Positions 50,783 to 60,037 of a stretch of 64,000 nt of DNA are shown piece by piece. Location: the NCBI RefSeq assembly GCF_013085465.1, contig NZ_CP049838.1:8866001-8930000 (forward strand), read 5' to 3'. Source of the DNA: Streptomyces asoensis. GTDB lineage: Bacteria; Actinomycetota; Actinomycetes; Streptomycetales; Streptomycetaceae. Position 1 is the first letter of the stretch. Each line of letters starts with the position of its first letter. A model generated the notes under the pieces. The model was not told where the DNA came from. It saw only the letters and a program-made list of their open reading frames with translations, and did not search any database. Position numbers and translations under genes: made by a program.

Positions 50783-51873
50783 CGGTGACCACGTCCCACG
50801 AGGCCCCCGTCGCCGAGGTGCCGAAGTCCAGCGGCACCCGGCTGGTCGACCGCGTCTTCAAGATGCGCGAACTCGCCATCCTGGTCGTCTTCCTGGTGAT
50901 GATCGCCGTCACCCAGGCCGGCAACAGCGAGTTCCTGTCCGAGCAGGGCATCAAGGACCTGCTGCTGAACGCGACCATCCTGGTGCTGGTCGCCACCGGC
51001 CAGTCCCTGGTCGTCATCACCCGCAACGTCGACCTGTCGGTCGGCTCCACCCTCGGCATCAGCGCCTTCGCCGCCGGTACGTATCTGCACGGCGGCGGCA
51101 ACCCGGTGATCGCGATCGTGCTGGCGATCCTGCTGGGCATCGGCTTCGGGCTCCTCAACGGCCTGCTGGTCAGCCTCGGTCAGGTGCCCGCCCTCGTCGT
51201 CACCCTCGGCACGCTGTACATCATCCGCGGTATCGACTCCATCTGGGTCGGCTCCCGCCAGATCACCGCCGCCGACCTGCCCGACTCCTTCGTCGACTTC
51301 GGCTCCGGCGGTCTGTCCGCGGTGCCGTGGCTGGCGCTCATCGCGCTCGCCGTCCTCATCGCCACCGCGTACTACCTCAAGCACTTCGGCAGCGGCCGCG
51401 AGCTGTACGCGCTCGGCTCCAACCCGGAGGCCGCCCGTCTCGCCGGCATCCCGGTCCGCAAGCGGATCCTCGCCGCGTACACCTTCTGCGGCGGCCTCGC
51501 CGGCCTCGCCGGGGCGATGTACCTGGCCCGGTTCGGCAACGTCGACTCCGGGACCGGCAACGGCTACGAACTCACCGTCGTCAGCGCGGTGGTGGTCGGC
51601 GGCGTCGTCTTCACCGGCGGCTCCGGCAGCGTCTACGGCGCGGCCCTCGGCGCGCTGCTGCTCACCTCCATCAACAGCGTCCTGCCCGCGCTCGGCGTCA
51701 GCTCGGTCTGGGTGCTCGCCATCAACGGCGTGCTGCTCCTGCTGGCCATCGCGGTCGACCGGGTCGTCGCCCTGCGGGTGGCGTCCGCGCTGAAGAAGAA
51801 GTCGGCCGCGGCCCGGACCACCACCGCCCCCGTGAAGACCACCGTCAAGAAGGGAGACGCCGGCCATGCCTGA
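50779..51873 (+). CDS. rhaP: Rhamnose ABC transporter permease 1
   Basis: 364 residues, BPD_transp_2 family with about nine or ten membrane helices, including the RbsC-type [20 protein letters not shown] loop and GLVNGLL-like [20 protein letters not shown]. The coupling region [20 protein letters not shown] contacts the ATPase. A charged Lys/Thr-rich cytosolic tail ([19 protein letters not shown]) extends beyond the family's usual end. Overlaps both neighbours (4 and 8 nt). Confidence 0.93.
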   Translation: MTVTTSHEAPVAEVPKSSGTRLVDRVFKMRELAILVVFLVMIAVTQAGNSEFLSEQGIKDLLLNATILVLVATGQSLVVITRNVDLSVGSTLGISAFAAGTYLHGGGNPVIAIVLAILLGIGFGLLNGLLVSLGQVPALVVTLGTLYIIRGIDSIWVGSRQITAADLPDSFVDFGSGGLSAVPWLALIALAVLIATAYYLKHFGSGRELYALGSNPEAARLAGIPVRKRILAAYTFCGGLAGLAGAMYLARFGNVDSGTGNGYELTVVSAVVVGGVVFTGGSGSVYGAALGALLLTSINSVLPALGVSSVWVLAINGVLLLLAIAVDRVVALRVASALKKKSAAARTTTAPVKTTVKKGDAGHA

Positions 51874-52858
51874 GTCGCTCACCCGCGCCGTCCGCTGGGA
51901 CACGGTCGTCGGCGCCCTCCTGATCGTCCTGCTGCTGTTCTCGTTCTCCTTCGTGGACGGCTTCGGCAACGCCCTCAACCTGTCGTTCCTGATCGGCAAC
52001 ACCCTGCCCATCGCGCTCATCGCGCTGCCGATGACCCTGCTGGTCGTCGCCGGCGAGATCGACCTGTCGGTCGCCTCCACCGCCGGGCTGTCCGGCGCGG
52101 TGATGGGCGCCCTGTGGAACCAGGGGCTGACGATCGAGGCGATCATCCCGATCTGCCTGCTGCTCGGTGTGGTGTGCGGGCTGGTCAACGGCCTGCTCGT
52201 GACCCGCCTCGGGCTCCCCTCGCTGGCCGTCACCATCGGCACCATGGCCGCCTACCGGGGCATCGCGCAGATCGTGCTCGGCTCCGACGCGGTCACCGAC
52301 TTCCCCACCCAGTACCTGGACTTCGCGGCCGGCCGGCTCGGGGACACCTTCCTCCCGCAGGCCTTCCTGCCCTTCGTCGTCCTGCTCGCGATCGCCGTGG
52401 TCGTCCTGCACGCCACCCCGTTCGGCCGCTCGCTGTTCGCGATCGGCGCCAGCGAGGAGGCCGCCCGGTTCGCCGGCATCCGGGTCCGGCGGCACAAGCT
52501 GATCCTGTTCACGGTGACCGGCCTGCTGGCCTCCCTCACCGGCATCTTCTGGGCCCTGCACTACGCCAGCGCCCGCTACGACAACGCCACCGGCCTCGAA
52601 CTCTCCGTCATCGCGGCCGTCCTGCTCGGCGGCATCGACTTCGACGGCGGCAAGGGCACGCTCGGCGGCGCGATCGCGGGAGTCTTCCTGCTCGGCGCCG
52701 CGCAGAACGTGATGAGCCTCCAGGACGTCTCCGCCCAGTCGCAGATCGTCGTCACCGGCGTCCTGCTCGTCGTCTCCGTGCTCGGCCCCCGGGTCGCACG
52801 GCAGATCTCCGTCGCACGGGCGGGCCGTAGAGCCACGGCCCCGACTCCGACGGCTTAA
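51866..52858 (+). CDS. rhaQ: Rhamnose ABC transporter permease 2
   Basis: 330 residues, paralogue of the preceding permease: AGEIDLSVASTAGLSGAVMG, GLVNGLLVTRLGLPSLAVTI, EEAARFAGIRVRRHKLILFT coupling segment, LGGIDFDGGKGTLGGAIAGV. Two different permeases form the heterodimeric channel, as in Rhizobium RhaP/RhaQ. ATG 51866 overlaps the first permease by 8 nt. Confidence 0.93.
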   Translation: MPESLTRAVRWDTVVGALLIVLLLFSFSFVDGFGNALNLSFLIGNTLPIALIALPMTLLVVAGEIDLSVASTAGLSGAVMGALWNQGLTIEAIIPICLLLGVVCGLVNGLLVTRLGLPSLAVTIGTMAAYRGIAQIVLGSDAVTDFPTQYLDFAAGRLGDTFLPQAFLPFVVLLAIAVVVLHATPFGRSLFAIGASEEAARFAGIRVRRHKLILFTVTGLLASLTGIFWALHYASARYDNATGLELSVIAAVLLGGIDFDGGKGTLGGAIAGVFLLGAAQNVMSLQDVSAQSQIVVTGVLLVVSVLGPRVARQISVARAGRRATAPTPTA

Positions 52859-52890
52859 CTCCACTTCGCTCACCCTCGTAAAGGAACCCC

Positions 52891-53976
52891 GTGATGCGCA
52901 AGTCATCCCTCCGTCGTGCCTGTGCGGCCCTCGCCGCCGTCTCCTCCCTCGCGCTCGCCGCCACCGCCTGCGGCGGCACGACCAAGGAGGACGTGAAGAA
53001 CGAGAGCACCGGCGCGGCCGCCTCGGCCGGCAAGGCCGACCCGAACGCGGCCACCAAGAAGGGCCTGACCGTCGGCTTCCTGCCCAAGCAGGTCAACAAC
53101 CCCTACTTCACCAGCTCCGACAAGGGCGGCGAGGCGGCTCTGAAGGAGCTGGGCTCCAGCTACAAGGAGGTCGGCACCAACAGCGGCACCGACACCTCCG
53201 GCCAGGTCTCCTACGTCAACACGCTGACCCAGCAGCAGGTCGACGCGATAGCCGTGTCCGCCCAGGACCCGGGCGCCCTGTGCACCGCGCTCAAGCAGGC
53301 CATGAGCAACAAGATCAAGGTCGTCACCTACGACTCGGACACCAACCCCGAGTGCCGCAACGCCTTCGTCTCGCAGGCGTCCGCCGAGGACCTGGGCCGT
53401 ACCGAGGTGCAGCTGCTCGCCGAACAGATCGGCTACAAGGGCGAGATCGCGATCCTGTCCGCCGCGCAGACCGCGACGAACCAGAACACCTGGATCGACT
53501 TCATGAAGGACGAGCTGAAGGACGCCAAGTACAAGGACATCAAGCTCGTCAAGGTCGCGTACGGCGACGACGACGCCCAGAAGTCCTTCCAGCAGACCCA
53601 GGGCCTGCTCCAGGAGTACCCGAACCTGAAGGGGATCATCTCCCCGACCACTGTCGGCATCAAGGCGGCCGCCCAGTACCTGTCGGGCTCCAAGTACAAG
53701 GGCAAGGTCAAGCTGACCGGCCTCGGCACCCCGAACGACATGCGCACCTACGTCAAGAACGGCACCGTCGACGCCTTCGAGCTGTGGGACCCGGCGAAGC
53801 TCGGCGCGCTGGCCGCCCAGACGGCGGTGGCGCTGGTCTCGGGCCAGATCACCGGCGCGGAGGGTGAGACCTTCAAGGCCGGCGGCACCACGTACACCAT
53901 CGGCAAGGACGGCGTGATCAGCCTCGGCAAGCCGACCGTGTTCGACGCCAAGAACATCGACCAGTTCAACTTCTAG
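52891..53976 (+). CDS. rhaS: Rhamnose-binding lipoprotein
   Basis: 361 residues. Signal peptide RKSSLRRACAALAAVSSLAL ending in lipobox LAATACGG, so it is tethered outside the membrane. The periplasmic-binding-protein type 1 fold is seen in TVGFLPKQVNNPYFTSSDKG, AIAVSAQDPGALCTALKQAM, VVTYDSDTNPECRNAFVSQA and GTVDAFELWDPAKLGALAAQ. It delivers rhamnose to the permease pair. RBS AAAGGA before GTG 52891. Downstream gap of 40 nt to the mutarotase. Confidence 0.94.
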   Translation: MMRKSSLRRACAALAAVSSLALAATACGGTTKEDVKNESTGAAASAGKADPNAATKKGLTVGFLPKQVNNPYFTSSDKGGEAALKELGSSYKEVGTNSGTDTSGQVSYVNTLTQQQVDAIAVSAQDPGALCTALKQAMSNKIKVVTYDSDTNPECRNAFVSQASAEDLGRTEVQLLAEQIGYKGEIAILSAAQTATNQNTWIDFMKDELKDAKYKDIKLVKVAYGDDDAQKSFQQTQGLLQEYPNLKGIISPTTVGIKAAAQYLSGSKYKGKVKLTGLGTPNDMRTYVKNGTVDAFELWDPAKLGALAAQTAVALVSGQITGAEGETFKAGGTTYTIGKDGVISLGKPTVFDAKNIDQFNF

Positions 53977-54016
53977 TCGCCGGTCACCTCAACCCCCCAC
54001 GGAGGAGCGGTACTTC

Positions 54017-54337
54017 ATGCAGCGCGTCTGTTTCCTGCTCAAGGTCCGTCAGGACCGGCTCGCCGAGTACCGCGAACGCCATGCCGCCGTGTGGCCGGAG
54101 ATGCTGGAAGCTCTCTCGGCCACCGGCTGGCACAACTACTCCCTGTTCCTGAGAGACGACGGCCTGCTCGTCGGCTATCTGGAGACCGAGGACTTCGCCG
54201 CCGCCCAGGCCGGCATGGAGGCCACCGACGTCAACGCCCGTTGGCAGGCGGAGATGGCCCCGTTCTTCGAGTCCCTCGACGGAGCCCGCCCCGACGAGGC
54301 GATGAAGCCTCTCACCGAAGTGTTCCACCTCGCCTGA
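54017..54337 (+). CDS. rhaM: L-rhamnose mutarotase
   Basis: 106 residues, RhaM/RhaU family (dimeric alpha-beta barrel): VCFLLKVRQDRLAEYRERHA carries the catalytic-His region, VWPEMLEALSATGWHNYSLF and LVGYLETEDFAAAQAGMEAT. Interconverts alpha- and beta-L-rhamnose so that the isomerase receives its anomer. AGGAG before ATG 54017. Full length for the family. Confidence 0.95.
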   Translation: MQRVCFLLKVRQDRLAEYRERHAAVWPEMLEALSATGWHNYSLFLRDDGLLVGYLETEDFAAAQAGMEATDVNARWQAEMAPFFESLDGARPDEAMKPLTEVFHLA

Positions 54338-54422
54338 CACCCCGTCCCGTCCCCGCTGTTCCCGGCTGTTCCCCGCTGTTCCCTCTGCTTCCCGCTCTCG
54401 CAGACGATGGAGTCCCCCCGAG

Positions 54423-55847
54423 ATGAGACGACGCACCCTGCTGGCCGGCGCTCTCCTCAGTGCCGCGGCGTCCCCCGTCCTCGCCGCCGGCACCGCCCGC
54501 GCCGCAGACCCCGGCCCCTCGGTCACCAAGAAGGCCACCACCCAACTCGACGCCACGGCCGTGTTCTTCGTGTCCTACGACGGCCTGGTCAACAACAACT
54601 CGTTCCAGAAGAACGGCCTGTTGACCTACAAGGGCTACCAGTACGCCGCCTGGTACACCTCCACCAAGAACGCCGTCGTCGCCCGCCGCGTCCTCGGCGG
54701 CACCACCTGGTCCACCGTCACCCTCTCGCACCAGCTCAAGGCCGGCGACTCGCACAACGTCATCTCCATGGGCGTCTCGAAGGTCGACGGCCGTCTCCAC
54801 CTCAACATGGACTCCCACAGCGACGGCTTCTTCTACCTGAAGTCGGCTGCCGGGCTCCTGGACAACCCGGCGACCACCTCCTGGACGTCGTCCGTCTTCG
54901 GCGCCGTACAGACCACCCTCGACGGCCTCGCGCTCACCACCCAGTTCACCTACCCGCAGTTCGTCGCCACCCCCGAGGGCAGGCTCCAGCTCAGCTACCG
55001 GGTCGGCATCTCCGGCAACGGCCGCAACGCCCTCGCGGAGTACGACGGTTCGACCTGGACGAACCTCGGCGAGTGGTCCAGTTCCACCGGCACCTACACC
55101 AGCGAGCACGGCACCTCGACCGTCCGCAACATGTACCTGCACGGCATCGACTACGACGTCAACGGCCGGCTGCACTCCTTCTTCACCTGGCGAGAGCAGA
55201 ACGGCGCCGTGATGTGCTCCAGCGGCGGCATCACCAACCACGACACCGGCTACGTCCACTCCACCGACCGCGGCCGCACCTGGCTCAACAACGCGGGCAC
55301 CGTCGTCGGCACCACGGGCGGCTCCGACAAGGTCGCCGTCACGGACGCCGGACTCGTCGTGGACGCGCTCAACCCGGACCACTCCCTGATGAACCAGGAG
55401 AGCCAGGCCACCGACTCCACCGGCCTCCCGCACGCGATCATCAGCTACGTCCCCGGCCGCTTCGGCCAGTGCACCACCAACTACGTCAGCGACCGCACCG
55501 CCAACGGCCGCGCCTTCCATCTGCGCAAGAACTCCTCCGGGAGCTGGCAGAAGACGGAGATCCCCGTCGTCCTCGGGTCCAGCCAGCGCACCAAGCTGGT
55601 CCTGGACAAGTACGACAACGCGTACGCGATCTTCCCCTTCGGCCGGATCGCCGGCGCCTCCAAGGCCTCCGGCTACACGGACTGGACGGTGCTCTTCGAC
55701 GGCAGCGGCCTCAACGCCTTCGGCGAGGTCGTGATCGACGAACTGCGCGTCAAGGCCGACAACGTGCTGTCGTTCATGTACCAGGAGAAGTCGAGCGGGA
55801 CGACCCCCTCGGCGCTCCACGTCATCGACTTCGCACTGCCCGCATGA
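54423..55847 (+). CDS. Secreted BNR-repeat beta-propeller, putative rhamnosyl-polysaccharide enzyme
   Basis: 474 residues. Tat/Sec-like leader MRRRTLLAGALLSAAASPVL with AGTARAAD, then a BNR_4-type propeller (FFVSYDGLVNNNSFQKNGLL, YKGYQYAAWYTSTKNAVVAR, MGVSKVDGRLHLNMDSHSDG, TDRGRTWLNNAGTVVG). This fold includes ulvan lyases and the L-rhamnose-alpha-1,4-glucuronate lyases/hydrolases (the PL42/GH145 group). Within a rhamnose operon it probably frees rhamnose or a rhamnosyl unit from a polysaccharide. The activity is an inference. Confidence 0.8.
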   Translation: MRRRTLLAGALLSAAASPVLAAGTARAADPGPSVTKKATTQLDATAVFFVSYDGLVNNNSFQKNGLLTYKGYQYAAWYTSTKNAVVARRVLGGTTWSTVTLSHQLKAGDSHNVISMGVSKVDGRLHLNMDSHSDGFFYLKSAAGLLDNPATTSWTSSVFGAVQTTLDGLALTTQFTYPQFVATPEGRLQLSYRVGISGNGRNALAEYDGSTWTNLGEWSSSTGTYTSEHGTSTVRNMYLHGIDYDVNGRLHSFFTWREQNGAVMCSSGGITNHDTGYVHSTDRGRTWLNNAGTVVGTTGGSDKVAVTDAGLVVDALNPDHSLMNQESQATDSTGLPHAIISYVPGRFGQCTTNYVSDRTANGRAFHLRKNSSGSWQKTEIPVVLGSSQRTKLVLDKYDNAYAIFPFGRIAGASKASGYTDWTVLFDGSGLNAFGEVVIDELRVKADNVLSFMYQEKSSGTTPSALHVIDFALPA

Positions 55848-55938
55848 CCCGTACCCGCACCCGGACAGGGGTGCGGCGGGATGACGGTAATGTGAAGGCC
55901 GTCCCGCCGTACCCCGTTCACCTGGAGGTCCCCGCCTC

Positions 55939-56979
55939 ATGGCCCAGCCGGTGGGAATCAAGGACGTCGCCCGTGCCGCCGGAGTCTCCGTCGGTACGGT
56001 CTCCAACGTCATCAACCGCCCCGACACCGTCGCCACCGAGACCCGGGCGCGCGTGCTGTCGGCGATAGACCGGCTCGGCTATGTGCGCAGCGAGTCCGCC
56101 CGTCAGCTGCGCGCGGGACGCAGCCGGATCATGGGGCTGCTCGTCCTCGACATGGGCAACCCCTTCTTCGTGGACGTCGCCCGCGGCGCCGAGCGGGCCG
56201 CCCGCGACGCCGGCCTCGGCGTGATGGTCTGCAACAGCGCCGAGAGCGCCGGCGAGGAGGCCGAGTACCTGTCGCTCTTCGCCGAGCAGCGGGTGCGGGG
56301 CGTGCTGCTCACCCCGGCCGACGCGACCGGCCGCAACATCGCCTCCTTCCGCCGGCACGGCATCCCCTTCGTCCTCGTGGACCGCGTCTCCGAGGGCACC
56401 ACCGAGTGCTCGGTCTCGGTGGACGACGTGGCGGGCGGCGCGCTCGCCGTGCGGCATCTGATCGACGCCGGACACCGCTCGATCGCCTATGTCAGCGGCC
56501 CGCCCGGTTTCACCCAGGTCCGCGACCGCCGCACCGGGGCCCTGAACGCGCTCGCCGAGGCGGGACTCGGCCCGGAGTGCCTGCGTGAGCTGCCCACCGA
56601 ACGGCTCGACGTGGCCGCCGGGCGGGACGCGGGCGCCCGCCTGCTGGGCCTCGGCGACCGCCGCCCGACCGCCGTGTTCTGCGCCAACGACCTGCTCGCC
56701 CTCGGTGTGCTCCAGGCGATGTACTCGGCGGGGGTGAAGGTGCCGGAGGACCTGGCCATCGTCGGGTACGACGACATCGAGTTCGCGGCCGCCGCGGCGG
56801 TCCCCCTCACCTCGGTCAGGCAGCCCGCCGTCACCATGGGCGCGCTGGCCGCCGAGATGCTGCTGGAGGAGACCGAAGAAGGAGGGGCGGGAGGGGCGGG
56901 CGCCGGCCGGCACGAACACCGGCGGGTGGTGCTCCAGCCGGAGCTGGTGGTGCGCAGGTCCAGTCTTTCGGCGCGCTGA
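55939..56979 (+). CDS. LacI-family regulator of the rhamnose operons
   Basis: 346 residues. HTH GIKDVARAAGVSVGTVSNVI with hinge DRLGYVRSESARQLRAGRSR, then the effector domain (IMGLLVLDMGNPFFVDVARG, VDDVAGGALAVRHLIDAGHR, AIVGYDDIEFAAAAAVPLTS). It closes the rightward operon, 91 nt after the propeller gene. Predicted to bind the TGAAA-N2-TTTCA sites in the rhaI/transporter control region and to release them on rhamnose or rhamnulose. A Gly/Glu-rich insert near residue 315 is unusual. Confidence 0.93.
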   Translation: MAQPVGIKDVARAAGVSVGTVSNVINRPDTVATETRARVLSAIDRLGYVRSESARQLRAGRSRIMGLLVLDMGNPFFVDVARGAERAARDAGLGVMVCNSAESAGEEAEYLSLFAEQRVRGVLLTPADATGRNIASFRRHGIPFVLVDRVSEGTTECSVSVDDVAGGALAVRHLIDAGHRSIAYVSGPPGFTQVRDRRTGALNALAEAGLGPECLRELPTERLDVAAGRDAGARLLGLGDRRPTAVFCANDLLALGVLQAMYSAGVKVPEDLAIVGYDDIEFAAAAAVPLTSVRQPAVTMGALAAEMLLEETEEGGAGGAGAGRHEHRRVVLQPELVVRRSSLSAR

Positions 56980-57106
56980 GCGACGGTTCAGTAACCGTGC
57001 TGAGTGCCCGTTCAGTAGCTGTTCATGATCCCCCGGGCTCCTGCACCGCCCGGACATGTGCTGAACTGGGACGCGGCCCGTACACCGATCGTCCCGGGAG
57101 CCTCCG

Positions 57107-58408
57107 TTGTCCGTCAGCTACCGCCAGCCCGGCGTCGTCCTCACCGACCGCCGCTTCACCGTCCCCCTCGACCACGCCGACCCGGACGGGGAGACGATCG
57201 GGCTCTACGCCCGCGAGGTCGTCGCGAGCGAAAAGGCGGACCAGGACCTGCCCTGGCTGCTCTATCTCCAGGGCGGCCCCGGCTTCGGCGCCAACCGGTT
57301 CGTCGGCAGACCGGCCTGGCTCGGGCGCGCGCTGAAGGAGTACCGCGTCCTCCTTCTCGACCAGCGGGGCACCGGCCACTCCACCCCGGCCAACCGCCAG
57401 ACGCTCCCGCTGCGCGGCGGCCCGGCGGAACAGGCCGACTACCTGGCACACTTCCGCGCCGACTCCATCGTCCGCGACTGCGAGCTGATCCGTCGCGAGA
57501 TCACCGGCGGCGCCCCCTGGACCGTCCTCGGCCAGAGCTTCGGCGGCTTCTGCACGGTCACCTACCTCTCCCTCGCCCCCGAGGGCCTCGCCGCCGCCCT
57601 GATCACCGGCGGTCTGCCCGCTCTCGACGCGCATGCCGACGACGTGTACCGCGCCGCCTACCCGCGCATGGAGCGCAAGGCCGCCGCGCACTATGCCCGC
57701 TACCCGCAGGACGTCGACCGTGTCCGCCGTATCGCCGACCACCTCCTCCACCACGAGGTGACCCTCCCGAACGGCTACCGCCTCACCGCCCCGGCCTTCC
57801 AGACGCTCGGCATCCTCCTCGGCGGCGGCGAGGGCAGCCACCGCCTGCACCACCTTCTCGAAGAGGCCTTCGTCCCCACCCCGCACGGCCCGGCGCTCTC
57901 CGACGCCTTCCAGGAGGAGATGCAGAGCCAGCTCTCCTACGCCGGACACCCCCTCTACGCCCTGGTCCACGAGGCGATCTACGGCCAGGACGGCCGCCCC
58001 ACCGCCTGGGCCGCCGACCGGGTGCGCGCCGAGTTCCCGCAGTTCGACGCGGCGAAGACGCTCACCGGCGACGGACCGCTGCTGCTCACCGGCGAGACGG
58101 TCCACCCCTGGATGTTCGACACCGACCCCGCGCTGCGCCCGCTCCGCGAGACCGCCGAACTCCTCGCCGCCCGCACCGACTGGCCGCCCCTGTACGACTC
58201 GGCGCGTCTCGCCGCCAACGAGGTCCCGGTCGCGGCGGCGATCTACCACGACGACCTGTACGTCGACACCGCCCACTCCCTGCGCACCGCCCGCGCCATC
58301 CGCGGCCTGCGCACCTGGGTCACCGACGAGTTCGAACACGACGGCGTCCGGGCCGGCGGCCCCCGCGTCCTGGACCGGCTGCTCGCCCTCGCCCGTGACG
58401 AGGCGTGA
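57107..58408 (+). CDS. Peptidase family S33 alpha/beta hydrolase (prolyl aminopeptidase-like)
   Basis: 433 residues. Oxyanion segment LLYLQGGPGFGANRF, nucleophile elbow TVLGQSFGGFCTVTYLSLAP (GQSFGG) and the C-terminal catalytic His in ALRTARAIRGL region/AIYHDDLYVD typical of S33 proline iminopeptidases. Cytosolic; releases N-terminal proline from peptides. TTG start 57107 with GGGAG 6 nt upstream. The next gene begins 28 nt downstream on the same strand. Confidence 0.9.
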   Translation: MSVSYRQPGVVLTDRRFTVPLDHADPDGETIGLYAREVVASEKADQDLPWLLYLQGGPGFGANRFVGRPAWLGRALKEYRVLLLDQRGTGHSTPANRQTLPLRGGPAEQADYLAHFRADSIVRDCELIRREITGGAPWTVLGQSFGGFCTVTYLSLAPEGLAAALITGGLPALDAHADDVYRAAYPRMERKAAAHYARYPQDVDRVRRIADHLLHHEVTLPNGYRLTAPAFQTLGILLGGGEGSHRLHHLLEEAFVPTPHGPALSDAFQEEMQSQLSYAGHPLYALVHEAIYGQDGRPTAWAADRVRAEFPQFDAAKTLTGDGPLLLTGETVHPWMFDTDPALRPLRETAELLAARTDWPPLYDSARLAANEVPVAAAIYHDDLYVDTAHSLRTARAIRGLRTWVTDEFEHDGVRAGGPRVLDRLLALARDEA

Positions 58409-58436
58409 CCCCTTCGTCACCGGTTAGTCTGCGGGC

Positions 58437-59180
58437 ATGACCGAGCCGACGATCACCCAGCTCCAGCCCATGCCCGAGGACTGGCGGCGCGCCCTGGCCG
58501 TGGTGGCGCACCCGGACGACCTCGAGTACGGGTGCTCCGCGGCCGTCGCCGCCTGGACCGACGGCGGCCGCGAGGTCGCCTATGTGCTGGCGACGCGGGG
58601 CGAGGCGGGCATCGACACCATCGCGCCCGCCGAGTGCGGTCCGCTGCGCGAGCGGGAGCAGCGGGCCAGTGCCGCCGTGGTGGGCGTGTCGACGGTCGAG
58701 TTCCTGGACCACCGGGACGGCGTCGTCGAGTACGGTCCCGGCCTGCGCCGGGACATCGCCGCCGCGATCCGCCGGCACCGCCCCGAACTGGTGATCACCC
58801 TCAACCACCGCGACACCTGGGGCGGGGTCGCCTGGAACACCCCCGACCATGTCGCGGTCGGCCGCGCCACCCTCGACGCGGCCGGGGACGCGGGGAACCG
58901 CTGGATCTTCCCGGAACTTCGAGACCAGGGCCTGGAGCCCTGGAACGGCGTGCGCTGGGTCGCGGTGGCCGGCTCCGCGACGCCCACCCACGCCGTGGAC
59001 GCGTCGGCGGGACTGGAGCGGGCGGTGGGCTCGCTGCTCGAACACCGCGCCTACATCGAGGCGCTGACCGACGAGGAGCCGGAGAGCTATGTACGGGGAT
59101 TCCTGACCGGGGTGGCGAAGTCGGTGGGCGAACGGTTCGGCGGCCGGCCGGCCGTGGCGTTCGAGCTGTTCAACCGCTAG
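58437..59180 (+). CDS. PIG-L / LmbE-family deacetylase
   Basis: 247 residues. The zinc/catalytic motif VVAHPDDLEYGCSAAVAAWT (AHPDD) and the third His in TWGGVAWNTPDHVAVGRATL (HxxVG) mark the N-acetylglucosaminyl deacetylase family, which includes MshB and Mca. The substrate is uncertain: mycothiol metabolism or N-acetyl-sugar processing. RALAVVAHPDD sits near the start as usual. It may be co-transcribed with the S33 peptidase gene. Confidence 0.92.
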   Translation: MTEPTITQLQPMPEDWRRALAVVAHPDDLEYGCSAAVAAWTDGGREVAYVLATRGEAGIDTIAPAECGPLREREQRASAAVVGVSTVEFLDHRDGVVEYGPGLRRDIAAAIRRHRPELVITLNHRDTWGGVAWNTPDHVAVGRATLDAAGDAGNRWIFPELRDQGLEPWNGVRWVAVAGSATPTHAVDASAGLERAVGSLLEHRAYIEALTDEEPESYVRGFLTGVAKSVGERFGGRPAVAFELFNR

Positions 59181-59206
59181 TGCGGCAGGTCAGTAGGCTG
59201 AACGGC

Positions 59207-60037
59207 ATGCAAGACAAGACGGTGGACCGGACCGGACTGCGCGGCGACTGCGAGAACTGTTTCGGCCTGTGCTGCGTGGCGCTGCCCTTCGCCCGCTCCG
59301 CGGACTTCGCGATCGACAAGCCCGCGGGCAGGGAGTGCCCCAACCTCGGTGAGGACCATCGCTGCGGGATCCACGCGCGACTGCGGCAGAGCGGCTTCAC
59401 CGGCTGCACGGTCTACGACTGTTTCGGCGCCGGACAGAAGGTCTCGCAGCTCACCTTCGGCGGCCGGGACCGGCGTACGGCCGCGCCCGAGGAAGCCCGC
59501 CGGATGTCCGAGGTGTTCCCGGTCGTCCGGCAGCTCCACGAACTCCTCTGGTATCTCACCGAGGCGCTCGGCCTCCCCGCCGCCCGCCCGATCCACGGCG
59601 AGCTGCGCCGGAGCCTGGCGAAGACCGAGGAACTCACCCGGCTGTCCCCGGACGAGCTGATCGCCCTCGACGTCCCGGCGCACCGTCAGGACGTCAACGC
59701 GCTGCTGCTGAAGACCAGCGAGCTGGCCCGGGCGGGTATCCCCGGGCGCAAGAAGGAACGCCGGGGCGCCGACCTGATGGGCGCCCGTCTCCGGGGCGCC
59801 GACCTGCGGGGCGCGAACCTGCGCGGCGCCTGTCTGATCGCCGCCGACCTCACCGGCGCGGATCTGCGCGGGGCGGATCTGATCGGCGCGGATCTGCGCG
59901 ACACCGGCCTCGCCGACGCCGATCTGACCGGCGCGTTCTTCCTGACCCAACCGCAGCTGAACGCGGCCCGGGGGAGCGCGGGCACCAGGCTGCCGGAGTC
60001 AGTCACCCGCCCCGCGCACTGGACAGCGCGGCTCTGA
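59207..60037 (+). CDS. Cys-cluster domain fused to pentapeptide repeats
   Basis: 276 residues. The N-terminal 70 residues hold a Cys/His-rich set: GDCENCFGLCC, then ECPNLGEDHRCGIHARLRQS and GCTVYDCFGAG, similar to the CxxCxxxCC metal-binding (YkgJ-like) proteins. A helical middle (HELLWYLTEALGLPAARP) follows. The last 100 residues are pentapeptide repeats (MGARLRGADLRGANLRGACL, GADLRGADLIGADL), which fold as a right-handed quadrilateral helix. The function is unknown; DNA-mimic roles of pentapeptide proteins cannot be assumed. The 3' end overlaps the convergent P450 gene. Confidence 0.85.
   Translation: MQDKTVDRTGLRGDCENCFGLCCVALPFARSADFAIDKPAGRECPNLGEDHRCGIHARLRQSGFTGCTVYDCFGAGQKVSQLTFGGRDRRTAAPEEARRMSEVFPVVRQLHELLWYLTEALGLPAARPIHGELRRSLAKTEELTRLSPDELIALDVPAHRQDVNALLLKTSELARAGIPGRKKERRGADLMGARLRGADLRGANLRGACLIAADLTGADLRGADLIGADLRDTGLADADLTGAFFLTQPQLNAARGSAGTRLPESVTRPAHWTARL

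Noticed and set aside
50023..52245. 740-aa minus frame opposite the rhamnose transporter genes
   Set aside because: It is a shadow of the ATPase and permease genes; no domain, and repeated Asp/His/Gly-rich low complexity.
54338..54422. ctgttccc micro-repeats before the BNR gene
   Set aside because: Three or four imperfect 8-nt units in a short spacer, consistent with C-rich leader slippage; no structural array.
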